Shown: positions 1 through 6,022 of the stretch, piece by piece
How the letters are laid out: every line of letters starts with the position of its first letter
Position numbering within the stretch: the first letter of the stretch is position 1
Notes under the pieces: generated by a model
What the model was told of the DNA's origin: nothing
What the model saw: the letters and a program-made list of their open reading frames with translations, nothing else
Databases searched by the model: none
Program-made: the position numbers and the translations under genes
Assembly (NCBI GenBank): GCA_016784945.1
Contig: JADHTP010000086.1
Coordinates: 1 to 11,094 of the forward strand
DNA: 11,094 nt
Direction of reading: 5' to 3'
Source of the DNA: Deltaproteobacteria bacterium
GTDB lineage: Bacteria > Myxococcota_A > UBA9042 > DTJE01

Positions 1-122
1 GCCTTGCAGAATTCCATGATGTTCACGCCGGCCTGTCCCAGCGCGGGGCCCACGGGGGGCGGCGGTGTGGCCTTGCCGGCCGGAATGTGCAGCTTGACCT
101 GGGCCAATACCTTCTTCGCCAT
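1..122 (-). CDS. rplK: 50S ribosomal protein L11, N-terminal part (cut by window edge)
   Basis: Only the first 40 codons lie in the window. The reading begins MAKKVLAQVKLHIPAGKA and continues through a Pro-rich stretch, then VGPALGQAGVNIMEF. This is the diagnostic N-terminal domain of L11, which binds the GTPase-associated region of 23S rRNA and the translation factors. The ATG at 122-120 follows a perfect AGGAGG (minus strand, 137-132) with 9-base spacing. That Shine-Dalgarno overlaps the nusG stop codon (138-136), so translation of the two genes may be coupled. It sits directly after nusG, the usual nusG-rplK order. The gene continues leftward beyond position 1. Confidence 0.97.
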   Translation of the reverse strand, partial: MAKKVLAQVKLHIPAGKATPPPPVGPALGQAGVNIMEFCK

Positions 123-135
123 CTTAAGAAGCCTC

Positions 136-666
136 CTAGACGGTCTCCACCTGATCGAAGTCCACCTCGACCGGTGTCGCGCGTCCGAATATCGTAACCA
201 GTACGCGGAGTTTTCTCTTTTCGGGTCGAACCTCTTCCACGATCCCGGAGAAGTTCACGAAAGGTCCGTCCTTGATCCGGACCGCCGCGCCTTCCTCGAA
301 CTGGACCTCTTCCACGGTGTGGACGGGGCCCTCGCTCATCTGGGTGCGGATGTTCTCGACTTCCCTCTCCGACAGGGGCCTGGGTCCGTGCTCGTTGCCC
401 ACGAAGCCCGTCACGTTGGGGCGGTGTCGCACGAAGTGATGGGTCTGTTCCGTGAGTTCCATTTCGACCAGGATGTAGCCCGGAAAGAACTTCCTGCGGC
501 CGCCGGGCCGTTTCTTTTCGCCTTCCGGAACGGGAGGTTCCATGGGGACGATGATCTCGCCGATCTTCGTCGAGACCTCTTCCGGCGCCTGCTTCATGGT
601 TTCCATGAGGTCGGCTTTGACCTTCTGCTCGTAACCGGAATAGGTATGGACCACGTACCAGTTCAT
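136..666 (-). CDS. nusG: Transcription termination/antitermination protein NusG
   Basis: The 176-residue protein begins MNWYVVHTYSGYEQKVK, the signature start of the NGN domain (about residues 1-105, including FPGYILVEM). It ends in a KOW domain (about 122-175: EGAAVRIKDGPFVNFSGIVEEV). NusG binds the RNA polymerase clamp, increases processivity, and links RNAP to Rho or to ribosomal protein S10. Length is normal for the family. A GTG two codons upstream (672-670) could also start the frame. I prefer the ATG at 666-664 because an AAGGTG lies just upstream of it and because homologues start at this M-x-WY motif. The gene lies 28 bases after secE and its stop overlaps the rplK Shine-Dalgarno, so it is operonic on both sides. 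Confidence 0.97.
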   Translation of the reverse strand: MNWYVVHTYSGYEQKVKADLMETMKQAPEEVSTKIGEIIVPMEPPVPEGEKKRPGGRRKFFPGYILVEMELTEQTHHFVRHRPNVTGFVGNEHGPRPLSEREVENIRTQMSEGPVHTVEEVQFEEGAAVRIKDGPFVNFSGIVEEVRPEKRKLRVLVTIFGRATPVEVDFDQVETV

Positions 667-694
667 GGACACCTTCGAACCAGAGGTGAATAGC

Positions 695-1072
695 TCACAA
701 TTTATAGATGGCGCCGGTCACCGCCCCCCAGAGTGCATCGAACAGCCCCAGGATAATGGACACCACGATGGTGGTGATCACCACCACGATGGTGGAAACC
801 CGGGTTTCGGGCCACGTGGGCCATGTCACGTTCCGGAGTTCGCTGCCGATCTCCAGACCGAGCTGGTTCACCCTCTCGTTGAACCAGAGGACCGTGGCAA
901 CGGTAACGCCCGTCACCAGTCCAATCAGGTCACTGATGGTGAACTGGGCTCCCAGAAGAAGCAGGTCCAGATTGGGGTTCACGAACTGGAAGACGGCCGA
1001 CACGATGGCGGCTATCGACATCCAGATGAGCAACCCGATCAGAACGAATCCTATCCGAACGTACTTTTCCAA
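695..1072 (-). CDS. secE: Preprotein translocase subunit SecE, three-TM type
   Basis: SecE is the small essential subunit that clamps SecY in the Sec channel of the inner membrane. The 125-residue product has three hydrophobic segments (about residues 6-28, 44-65 and 95-120), the three-span form known from E. coli rather than the single-span form. The conserved cytoplasmic motif is clear before the last span: EIGSELRNVTWPTWPETRVS. The start appears to be TTG (1072-1070), with a GAGG six bases upstream. The next in-frame ATG would delete most of the first membrane span. It lies between tRNA-Trp and nusG, the standard position. Confidence 0.94.
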   Translation of the reverse strand: MEKYVRIGFVLIGLLIWMSIAAIVSAVFQFVNPNLDLLLLGAQFTISDLIGLVTGVTVATVLWFNERVNQLGLEIGSELRNVTWPTWPETRVSTIVVVITTIVVSIILGLFDALWGAVTGAIYKL

Positions 1073-1088
1073 GACTAGCCTCGCTCAG

Positions 1089-1161
1089 CAGGGCAGGAGG
1101 GACTCGAACCCCCAACATGCGGTTTTGGAGACCGCCGCTCTACCATTAGAGCTACTGCCCT
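1089..1161 (-). tRNA. tRNA-Trp (anticodon CCA)
   Basis: A 73-base cloverleaf can be folded by hand. The acceptor stem AGGGCAG pairs with CTGCCCT. The D stem is GCTC/GAGC, and the anticodon stem GCGGT/ACCGC encloses the loop CTCCAAA with anticodon CCA. The T arm GGGGG-TTCGAGT-CCCTC has one G-U pair. The discriminator base is G, as expected for bacterial tRNA-Trp. The 3' CCA is not encoded (the next bases are CT). It lies between rpmG and secE, a common place for tRNA-Trp, and is presumably cut from the operon transcript. Confidence 0.97.
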
Positions 1162-1175
1162 TCCACGGCACCCGT

Positions 1176-1358
1176 TCACTTGACTTCCTTGTGAACGGTG
1201 TGACGACGTTCAAACTTGCAGTACTTTTTCAACTCCAACCGGGCAGTTGTGTTCCGCTTGTTTTTCATTGTGGAATAGCGTGACACGCCAGGCGTATCGC
1301 TCTTCCGGCAGGTCTGGCATTCGATGTGAATGACGACCCGGTTTTCTTTCTTGCCCAT
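1176..1358 (-). CDS. rpmG: 50S ribosomal protein L33, divergent zinc-ribbon form
   Basis: The small basic protein of 60 residues contains the L33 core KNKRNTTARLELKKYC followed by RRHTVHKE near the C terminus. L33 sits near the E site of the large subunit. An N-terminal CxxC (C14, C17) and a third Cys (C47) are present. The fourth zinc ligand of the usual CxxC pair is replaced by Glu50 (CKFE instead of CxxC), so the zinc ribbon is incomplete. There are also about six extra residues between the first CxxC and the KNKR core compared with common L33 sequences. The start is ATG at 1358-1356, with a GAGGT about ten bases upstream. It lies between tuf and tRNA-Trp, the usual order. Confidence 0.93.
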   Translation of the reverse strand: MGKKENRVVIHIECQTCRKSDTPGVSRYSTMKNKRNTTARLELKKYCKFERRHTVHKEVK

Positions 1359-1438
1359 CTTCGCGTTACCTCAGACGAATACCGGCGGAAGGGGTTGAAG
1401 GGCGGATGCACCGCAACCCGGCCGCAGGATCGATCGTC

Positions 1439-2629
1439 CTACTCGATGATCTTGTCCACGACGCCATGTCCCACGGTCCGGCCACCTTCGCGGATGGCGA
1501 AGCGGAGTCCCATTTCCATGGCGACGGCCGAGATCAGCTCGATGGTGATTTCGGTCCGGTCACCCGGCATGGCCATTTCCGTGCCCTCGGGCAGCGTGGC
1601 GATACCGGTCACGTCGGTCGTCCGGACGTAGAACTGGGGACGGTAGCCGTTGAAGAACGGGGTGTGCCGGCCGCCTTCGTCCTTGGTCAGGATGTAGACG
1701 CTGGATGTGAACTTCTTGTGAGGCTCGATGGAACCCTTCTTGGCCAGGACCTGGCCGCGGAAGATCTCGTCCCGCTTGACGCCGCGGATGAGGCAGCCCA
1801 CGTTGTCGCCCGCGATTCCCTCGTCCAGGGTCTTGCGGAACATTTCCACGCCGGTGATCACCACCTTGCGGGTCTCGGCGAAGCCCACGATCTCGACCTC
1901 GTCGCCCGTGTTGACCTTGCCGCGCTCCACGCGTCCGGTGGCCACGGTGCCGCGACCGGAGATGGAGAACACGTCCTCGACGGGCATCAGGAAGGGCTTT
2001 TCCGTCTCGCGCTCGGGCGTCGGAATGTAACTGTCCACCGCCTCCATCAGCTTCATGATGCACTCGGCATCGGGGCTGTCGGGTTCGGCTTCGAGGGCCT
2101 TGAGGGCGCTGCCGCGGACGATGGGGATTTCGTCGCCAGGGAAGTCGTACTTCTTCAGCTCGTCCCGGACCTCTTCCTCGGTGATCTCGAGGAGCTCCTC
2201 GTCGGGCTGCTTGTCCACCTTGTTGAGGAAGACCACGATGGCGGGCACACCGACCTGACGGGCGAGCAGGATGTGCTCACGGGTCTGGGGCATGACGCCG
2301 TCGTCAGCGCCGACCACTACGATGGCGCCGTCCATCTGGGCCGCGCCGGTAATCATGTTCTTGATGTAGTCGGCGTGACCGGGGCAGTCCACGTGAGCGT
2401 AGTGACGGTTCTCCGTCTGGTACTCCACGTGAGCCGTGGCGATGGTGATGCCACGGGCCTTCTCTTCGGGCGCCTTGTCGATGGAGTCGAAGGGAACGAA
2501 GTCCGCTCCACCCTTGGCGGCAAGCACCTTGGTGATGGCCGCGGTCAGGGTAGTCTTCCCGTGGTCGATATGTCCGATGGTTCCCACGTTGATGTGGGGT
2601 TTGTCTCTGACGAATTTTGCCTTGCCCAT
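1439..2629 (-). CDS. tuf: Translation elongation factor EF-Tu
   Basis: EF-Tu delivers aminoacyl-tRNA to the ribosomal A site in its GTP form. The 396-residue length is typical. G-domain motifs are intact: GHIDHGKT (19-26, P-loop), RGITI (59-63, switch I), DCPGH (81-85, switch II) and NKVD (136-139, guanine specificity). Domain II and III signatures follow (GRGTVATGRVERG; FYVRTTDVTG; MPGD). The ATG at 2629 follows AGGAGG with six-base spacing. It is encoded directly downstream of four tRNAs, like E. coli tufB, and upstream of rpmG. No strong terminator is seen at its 3' end, so read-through into rpmG-trnW-secE-nusG is likely. Long open frames on the opposite strand are mirror images of its biased codons. 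Confidence 0.99.
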   Translation of the reverse strand: MGKAKFVRDKPHINVGTIGHIDHGKTTLTAAITKVLAAKGGADFVPFDSIDKAPEEKARGITIATAHVEYQTENRHYAHVDCPGHADYIKNMITGAAQMDGAIVVVGADDGVMPQTREHILLARQVGVPAIVVFLNKVDKQPDEELLEITEEEVRDELKKYDFPGDEIPIVRGSALKALEAEPDSPDAECIMKLMEAVDSYIPTPERETEKPFLMPVEDVFSISGRGTVATGRVERGKVNTGDEVEIVGFAETRKVVITGVEMFRKTLDEGIAGDNVGCLIRGVKRDEIFRGQVLAKKGSIEPHKKFTSSVYILTKDEGGRHTPFFNGYRPQFYVRTTDVTGIATLPEGTEMAMPGDRTEITIELISAVAMEMGLRFAIREGGRTVGHGVVDKIIE

Positions 2630-2665
2630 CTCGAACCTCCTAGAGATTAGGTCTCAAACTCCTGA

Positions 2666-2692
2666 CCGCGAAAACCGCGGGAACCAAAAAAA
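2666..2692 (-). other. Small hairpin and T-run between tRNA-Thr and tuf
   Basis: In the tuf leader the minus strand reads CCGCG, a five-base loop, CGCGG (2680-2666), a perfect 5-bp stem. Just upstream, directly after the tRNA-Thr end, is a run of seven Ts (2692-2686) preceded by a very short G/C-rich inverted repeat. The stem is too weak to call a terminator. The likely role is separating or processing the tRNA precursor from the tuf mRNA, which is inference. Confidence 0.3.
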
Positions 2693-2706
2693 GGGCGTCA
2701 CCCCAG

Positions 2707-2778
2707 AGCCTTCGGTCGGAATTGAACCGACGACCCCCTCCTTACCAAGGAGGTGCTCTGCCCCTGAGCTACGAAGGC
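2707..2778 (-). tRNA. tRNA-Thr (anticodon GGT)
   Basis: A 72-base cloverleaf: acceptor GCCTTCG/CGAAGGC, D stem GCTC/GAGC, anticodon stem CCTCC/GGAGG with loop TTGGTAA (anticodon GGT, reading ACC/ACU), T arm GTCGG-TTCAATT-CCGAC, discriminator T. No CCA is encoded. It occupies the thrT position directly before tuf. Confidence 0.97.
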
Positions 2779-2813
2779 GATTGCAAAGCAGGCACTCGGA
2801 GCCCAACGATCAG

Positions 2814-2887
2814 AGCGGGAAACGGGACTCGAACCCGCGACCCGAAGCTTGGAAGGCTTCCGCTCTAGCCAACTGAGCTATTCCCGC
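2814..2887 (-). tRNA. tRNA-Gly (anticodon TCC)
   Basis: A 74-base cloverleaf: acceptor GCGGGAA/TTCCCGC, anticodon stem GAAGC/GCTTC around loop CTTCCAA (anticodon TCC, reading GGA/GGG), T arm GCGGG-TTCGAGT-CCCGT, discriminator T. No CCA is encoded. It corresponds to glyT in the E. coli thrU-tyrU-glyT-thrT-tufB cluster. Confidence 0.97.
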
Positions 2888-2931
2888 CCGTGAAGGCTTA
2901 TCCTGAAAAGAACAATCACCGCACCCGGCGG

Positions 2932-3015
2932 TGGAGGGGGGAGGACTCGAACCTCCGTAGCCATACGGCGGCAGATTTACAGTCTGCTCCCTTTGACCAA
3001 CTCGGGAACCCCTCC
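2932..3015 (-). tRNA. tRNA-Tyr (anticodon GTA)
   Basis: An 84-base class II tRNA with a long variable arm, as expected for bacterial tRNA-Tyr. Acceptor GGAGGGG/CCCCTCC; anticodon stem GCAGA/TCTGC around CTGTAAA (anticodon GTA); T arm GGAGG-TTCGAGT-CCTCC; discriminator A. The following bases are CCG, so a full CCA is not encoded. Second tRNA of the operon. Confidence 0.97.
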
Positions 3016-3042
3016 GGCGCTGAACCAACGCCCAATGGCAAG

Positions 3043-3116
3043 AGCTGGCGAAGGGACTTGAACCCGCAACCTGCTGATTACAAATCAGCTGCTCTGCCAA
3101 ATTGAGCTACGCCAGC
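3043..3116 (-). tRNA. tRNA-Thr (anticodon TGT)
   Basis: A 74-base cloverleaf: acceptor GCTGGCG/CGCCAGC, anticodon stem GCTGA/TCAGC around TTTGTAA (anticodon TGT, reading ACA/ACG), T arm GCGGG-TTCAAGT-CCCTT with G-U wobbles, discriminator T. No CCA is encoded. It is the first gene of the operon, about 30 bases after the predicted transcription start, and corresponds to thrU. Confidence 0.97.
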
Positions 3117-3143
3117 CTGTAAAGAGCCCTCCCCCGGAAAAGG

Positions 3144-3200
3144 GCGGCTGATTATCACGACGGGCAGGCTGTTTGTCAACTGTTATTAAAAAAAATTTTG
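3144..3200 (-). promoter_or_regulatory. Strong sigma-70 promoter of the tRNA-tuf operon
   Basis: On the minus strand there is a perfect -35 TTGACA (3179-3174), a 17-base spacer and a -10 GATAAT (3156-3151, five of six consensus bases). Immediately upstream of the -35 is an A/T tract (3200-3181) resembling an UP element, the RNAP alpha-subunit contact of strong stable-RNA promoters. Downstream of the -10 the sequence is GC-rich (CAGCCGCC), a discriminator type linked in other bacteria to ppGpp/DksA control of tRNA and translation genes. The expected start is near 3144, giving a leader of about 27 bases before the first tRNA. Confidence 0.88.
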
Positions 3201-3263
3201 CAAGGAATGCGCCTTGTCTCGGAGATGGCCATCCACGACGGTCAAACAGCGCCTGTGGGACAC

Positions 3264-3350
3264 GCGTAATCTCGGACAGCGCCGGTGCGCTGTCCTGCGA
3301 TTCGCGCCATGCTCTTCTTCAGGGGGGATATCCCCCCGATGACCCCCCTG
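3264..3350 (+). repeat. Dispersed double-hairpin repeat, copy A
   Basis: First copy of an element of about 90 bp found again at 8491-8581 and 8607-8695. It contains AATCTCGG, then hairpin 1: GGACAGCGC, loop CGGT, GCGCTGTCC (3274-3295, perfect 9 bp). A spacer containing TGCGATT-CGCG and CTCTT follows, then hairpin 2: GGGGGGATATCCCCCC (3322-3337). It ends in GATGACCCCCCTG, whose CCCCCCTG (3343-3350) can also pair with CAGGGGGG (3320-3327). It lies between the divergent tRNA operon and dedA-like gene. It can be read as protein in several frames, but the conserved feature is the hairpin structure. Confidence 0.8.
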
Positions 3351-3455
3351 CTACCTTGGCGATCGACGATGAGCGGTGGACGCCGGATGGACCGTTCCAT
3401 CGGGCCTATGATAGGCTCCACCGGGTTTCCGGGTTCGTGCGGTTCGAGGTGTCGG

Positions 3456-4157
3456 ATGCTGGTACTTGCCACCCTGGGTTCCTCCCATACGCTGGAGACT
3501 CTGTGGGTCTGGCTCAACGGTATCGACCCGCAGTTCGCGTTTCTGCTGGTCTTCGTCCTGCTCTTCCTGGCCGGTTGCGGCCTGCCCATGCCCGAGGACA
3601 TCCCCCTGGTCTTTACGGGAATCCTGATCGGTCTGCCCTCGACGCAATCCCTCTATGGCGGGTGGGTGTCCGCCGTGCTGGTCGCCAGCGTGGTCTGCTA
3701 CACTTCCATCCTCACGGGCGACGTGGTGGCCTACACTCTGGGCAGGAGGTACGGGCACGCGCTCAGTCGGATCCCGCCCTTCAAGTGGGCCATGTCGCGT
3801 AAGCGTATCGACAGGCTGGACCGCTGGTTCGGCCGGTTCGGGAACTGGACGGTCTTCTTCGGTCGAATGGTGGCAGGCATCCGGTTCGTGACCTTCGTCA
3901 TGGCCGGAATGGCCCGGATGCCTCTTCACAAGTTCATTGCCTACGACAGCCTCGGGGCGGTGGTCACGGTGCCCGCCTGGATCGGCCTGGGGTATGTTCT
4001 TGGGACCCATTTCCAGCGGATCGCAGAATGGATGTCCATGGTAAGTACGACCACATGGATCGTCCTGGCATCCGTGGTCGTTCTTTTCTTCGGCTACCGA
4101 TGGGTGCGGCGTCTTCGCCGTGCAGGCAGGAACACTTCGGATATCGAGGAATTCTGA
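3456..4157 (+). CDS. DedA-family (SNARE-associated / VTT domain) membrane protein
   Basis: DedA/VTT proteins are integral inner-membrane proteins. Known members are transporters or flippases for undecaprenyl phosphate or phosphatidylethanolamine, or affect envelope homeostasis. The chosen product has 233 residues with several hydrophobic spans. Family hallmarks: GLPMPEDIP (residues 42-50, the conserved acidic re-entrant motif), GDVVAYTLGRRYG (88-100), and FFGRMVAGIRFVTFVMAG (from 134) carrying the two conserved Arg of the GRxxxGxR motif. The start ATG at 3456 is preceded by GAGG with six-base spacing. Upstream ATGs in frame would add a non-hydrophobic tail partly encoded by the repeat. It is followed 33 bases later by the CvpA-like gene. 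The substrate is unknown. Confidence 0.92.
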   Translation: MLVLATLGSSHTLETLWVWLNGIDPQFAFLLVFVLLFLAGCGLPMPEDIPLVFTGILIGLPSTQSLYGGWVSAVLVASVVCYTSILTGDVVAYTLGRRYGHALSRIPPFKWAMSRKRIDRLDRWFGRFGNWTVFFGRMVAGIRFVTFVMAGMARMPLHKFIAYDSLGAVVTVPAWIGLGYVLGTHFQRIAEWMSMVSTTTWIVLASVVVLFFGYRWVRRLRRAGRNTSDIEEF

Positions 4158-4190
4158 CCCGTCGGGGTGTGTAGGGGCAGGGGTTTCGTC

Positions 4191-4760
4191 ATGGTGGATC
4201 TCGCAGTCCTGTTGATTATCGTCCTGTTTGCCCTGCTGGGGCTTACGAGCGGTCTGCTGATGCAGGTGCTGCGACTCGTGGCGGCCGTGGTCGGCGTGGT
4301 GGTGGCCCTGGAGTTCAGCGGCGTGGCCATGGAGGCGTGGCCGTCCCTGCTGTCCGGTCAACCCGGTTTCCGCGAAATGCTTTTCCCCGCAGTCCTTTTC
4401 ATGGTTGTCTACCTGCTGCTCACGCTCCTTGCCCGCCTGGTGGTGGGCCTCCTGCGAACCGCAAGCACCACGCTCAGCGCCGCCGACCGGCTGCTGGGCG
4501 GGGTCGCCGGTCTGATCAAGGGAGCCGTGCTGTGCTATTTCCTTATCGTCGTGCTTCTTTCGGCCGAAATCGCCACGAAGAGCAAGGTCCAGGGGCTCGA
4601 CCTGGACGGCTCCCTGGCGGTGGACTTCGTGCGGGGGCATCCCATGGGACGTATTTCCGACGAGATGGGTCGTTTGAAGGAGTGGACCGGGGATGTGGTG
4701 GACGATGTTCGGGAAGGGACAGGTGAACTGATCGACGAAGCCCGGGAAGCCGTCGAGTGA
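4191..4760 (+). CDS. CvpA-family membrane protein
   Basis: The 189-residue product has four hydrophobic segments (about residues 3-20, 25-43, 62-88 and 105-125). The CvpA-family signature DRLLGGVAGLIKG is at 99-111. A charged, helix-prone C-terminal tail follows (about 150-189). CvpA was named for colicin V production in E. coli; its molecular role is unresolved, with links to envelope stress and purF-region genes. The ATG at 4191 has AGGGG seven bases upstream; a GTG at 4167 would add eight residues and has weaker support. The stop TGA shares its last base with the ATG of the next gene (TGATG), pointing to translational coupling. Confidence 0.9.
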   Translation: MVDLAVLLIIVLFALLGLTSGLLMQVLRLVAAVVGVVVALEFSGVAMEAWPSLLSGQPGFREMLFPAVLFMVVYLLLTLLARLVVGLLRTASTTLSAADRLLGGVAGLIKGAVLCYFLIVVLLSAEIATKSKVQGLDLDGSLAVDFVRGHPMGRISDEMGRLKEWTGDVVDDVREGTGELIDEAREAVE

Positions 4761-5821
4761 TGCGTATCGATTCCCGAAGAATCCTGTTCGAAGTCGCGTT
4801 TCTCTATATCGGGGGCCTGTCCGTCCTGTACGGGACCGGTCTGCTCGCGGGCCTCGGCGGCGCCTTTGCGGAGAACCAGGGGGCCATCACCGCGGCGTAT
4901 TTCCTGCTGGTTCCCGTGGCTCTCCTGCGGTGGCGGGGCAAGGACCCGGTCAACTTCGGCATCCATGGCCGCGGAACCCTGGCGGCGCTGGTCACGGTTC
5001 TCGCCACGGCGGCGGTGATCTTTCCCCCTTACGTGGCCGGATACGAGGTGTGGTCCCGCTGGCAGTTCAACCTGTCCTTCGATGTCCCTTCTCATCCCCT
5101 GGAATATTTCCCTTCCGAGTGGCGTGGGCGGCCTGAGTTCCTGCCAGAGGCCCGCGGTCTTCACGTATGGGTGGATGGTGAGTCGCTGCGGACGGTCTAC
5201 CGGGGCGGGCGGCGTGTCAGCGTGGAGGTCGCGGGGTGCGGCTGTCCGGCCAGACGGGTGGTTCTGGGACGGGAGGGATCCCTGTCATTCAAGGGTGATG
5301 CCGGCCGATGCGGAGAAGGCGGACTGGTGGTCGGACTGGTGGACAACACCGGGTTTGCCTGTCCCGTGAGCCGGGCGTCACGGTTGCTGCTGAAGACGCT
5401 GGACGACCCCGCCCCGCCGGTGCTGGCGGGCGCGGCCGCCGTGCTGAAGACCGACAATCCGATCCTCATCCACCGGTCGGCCTGGTGGCTCCTGGAACTG
5501 TTGTTGCTGCACCTTATCGTGGTGGCTTTTCCTGAAGAGGTCTTCTATCGCGGATACCTCCAGACACGTCTGGCGCCCCTGTTCCGGGGCCGCCGTCGGA
5601 TCCTGGGTGTGTCCATGGGGTGGCACGTGGTGGCCGCCTCCGCCCTGTTCGCCCTGTCGCACCTGGTGATGATCCCGTCCGCCGGTCGATTGCTCGTGTT
5701 CTTCCCGGGACTTCTGTTCGGTTACCTGCGTGAGAGGACGGGCAGCGTGGTGGCCCCGGCCGTGATCCACGCCCTCAGCAACGTCCTGGTGGAGGTCCTG
5801 GTCCGCTACCACAGCGTCTAA
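4760..5821 (+). CDS. CPBP-family intramembrane glutamic endopeptidase with large insert
   Basis: The three CPBP (Abi/Rce1-type) motifs are all present in the last third: EEVFYR (residues 259-264, catalytic Glu pair and Arg), FALSH (297-301) and HALSN (337-341). These lie within C-terminal membrane spans. The N-terminal part has hydrophobic segments (about 8-35, 45-57 and 70-93). Between these and the catalytic core is a hydrophilic segment of about 140 residues (95-237) with four cysteines (C160, C162, C184, C201) and beta-like alternation. It is not part of the basic CPBP fold. The 353-residue length is larger than common CPBP proteins for this reason. Myxosortase-type (Mrt) CPBP proteases of Myxococcota are a possible relative, but no MYXO-CTERM substrate is visible here. 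The ATG overlaps the preceding stop; a GTG one codon earlier is an alternative. Confidence 0.88.
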   Translation: MRIDSRRILFEVAFLYIGGLSVLYGTGLLAGLGGAFAENQGAITAAYFLLVPVALLRWRGKDPVNFGIHGRGTLAALVTVLATAAVIFPPYVAGYEVWSRWQFNLSFDVPSHPLEYFPSEWRGRPEFLPEARGLHVWVDGESLRTVYRGGRRVSVEVAGCGCPARRVVLGREGSLSFKGDAGRCGEGGLVVGLVDNTGFACPVSRASRLLLKTLDDPAPPVLAGAAAVLKTDNPILIHRSAWWLLELLLLHLIVVAFPEEVFYRGYLQTRLAPLFRGRRRILGVSMGWHVVAASALFALSHLVMIPSAGRLLVFFPGLLFGYLRERTGSVVAPAVIHALSNVLVEVLVRYHSV

Positions 5822-5830
5822 GCATCAGGT

Positions 5831-5857
5831 CCATGGTCAATTGGTAATTGTCCATGG
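5831..5857. repeat. Near-perfect inverted repeat after the CPBP gene
   Basis: CCATGG and CAATT arms pair with AATTG and CCATGG around a three-base loop: 11 of 12 pairs, one T-T mismatch. It starts nine bases after the CPBP stop codon, between convergent genes. There is no T-run, so it is not a standard intrinsic terminator, although an end-of-transcript hairpin role is plausible. The segment also falls into a 7-bp rhythm (GGTCAAT, TGGTAAT, and onward). Confidence 0.6.
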
Positions 5858-5865
5858 ATAATGGC

Positions 5866-5931
5866 AGGGCAAACACATCTGATTCGTGGTCGTGCGTAGC
5901 TTCTGTTTCAACATTTTGATGCGTTTGCCCT
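5866..5931. repeat. 14-bp inverted repeat with 38-base spacer
   Basis: AGGGCAAACACATC (5866-5879) and GATGCGTTTGCCCT (5918-5931) are reverse complements with one mismatch; one further outer pair extends it to 15 bp. It lies between the convergent CPBP and GH92 genes and would form a long-stemmed hairpin in either transcript. A tiny non-coding mobile remnant or a bidirectional 3'-end structure are both possible; no target-site duplication or open frame supports mobility. Confidence 0.6.
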
Positions 5932-5933
5932 GT

Positions 5934-5954
5934 GGTTAATGGTCAATGGTTAGG
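5934..5954. repeat. Degenerate 7-bp tandem repeat
   Basis: Three successive heptamers, GGTTAAT, GGTCAAT and GGTTAGG. They resemble the heptamer-phased bases at 5835-5862 and lie just before the CACCCAT array. Confidence 0.6.
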
Positions 5955-5983
5955 GATCTCGGAAAGGGATCTGGTATCTTGCT

Positions 5984-6022
5984 CACCCATCACCCATCAC
6001 CCATCACCCATCACCCATCACC
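5984..6022. repeat. Perfect tandem repeat of CACCCAT (about 5.6 copies)
   Basis: Five identical CACCCAT heptamers plus CACC, ending on the first base of the GH92 stop codon (6024-6022). On the coding strand of GH92 the array starts directly after the stop as repeated ATGGGTG units. Copy number at such arrays commonly varies by slipped-strand pairing; here that would change only the 3' untranslated region. Confidence 0.95.

Larger units (their letters stand above)
3117..3455. other. Divergent intergenic region, tRNA operon / dedA-like gene
   Basis: Contains the minus-strand tRNA operon promoter and repeat copy A. The 106 bases between copy A and the dedA-like start stay open in the downstream frame, but they show no membrane-protein character and I treat them as leader. 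I see a TATGAT at 3407-3412 without a matching -35, so no plus-strand promoter is claimed. Confidence 0.6.

Noticed and set aside
1406..2650. A long open frame on the plus strand antisense to tuf, with others antisense to nusG, the dedA-like gene, GH92 and the regulator
   Set aside because: These mirror GC-rich third positions of the real genes. They are rich in His, Arg, Gly and Pro, have no ribosome sites, and match no family, while the opposite strand encodes clear conserved proteins.
3401..3420. Plus-strand promoter for the dedA-like operon at TATGAT
   Set aside because: No acceptable -35 at 16-18 bases; support is too thin.
3285..3455. Longer N terminus for the dedA-like protein using upstream in-frame ATGs
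   Set aside because: That extension is partly encoded by repeat copy A, is not membrane-like, and lacks a Shine-Dalgarno as good as the GAGG before the ATG at 3456.
5984..6022. CRISPR-like array at the CACCCAT repeats
   Set aside because: Units are 7 bp with no spacers and no cas genes nearby; it is a simple tandem repeat.
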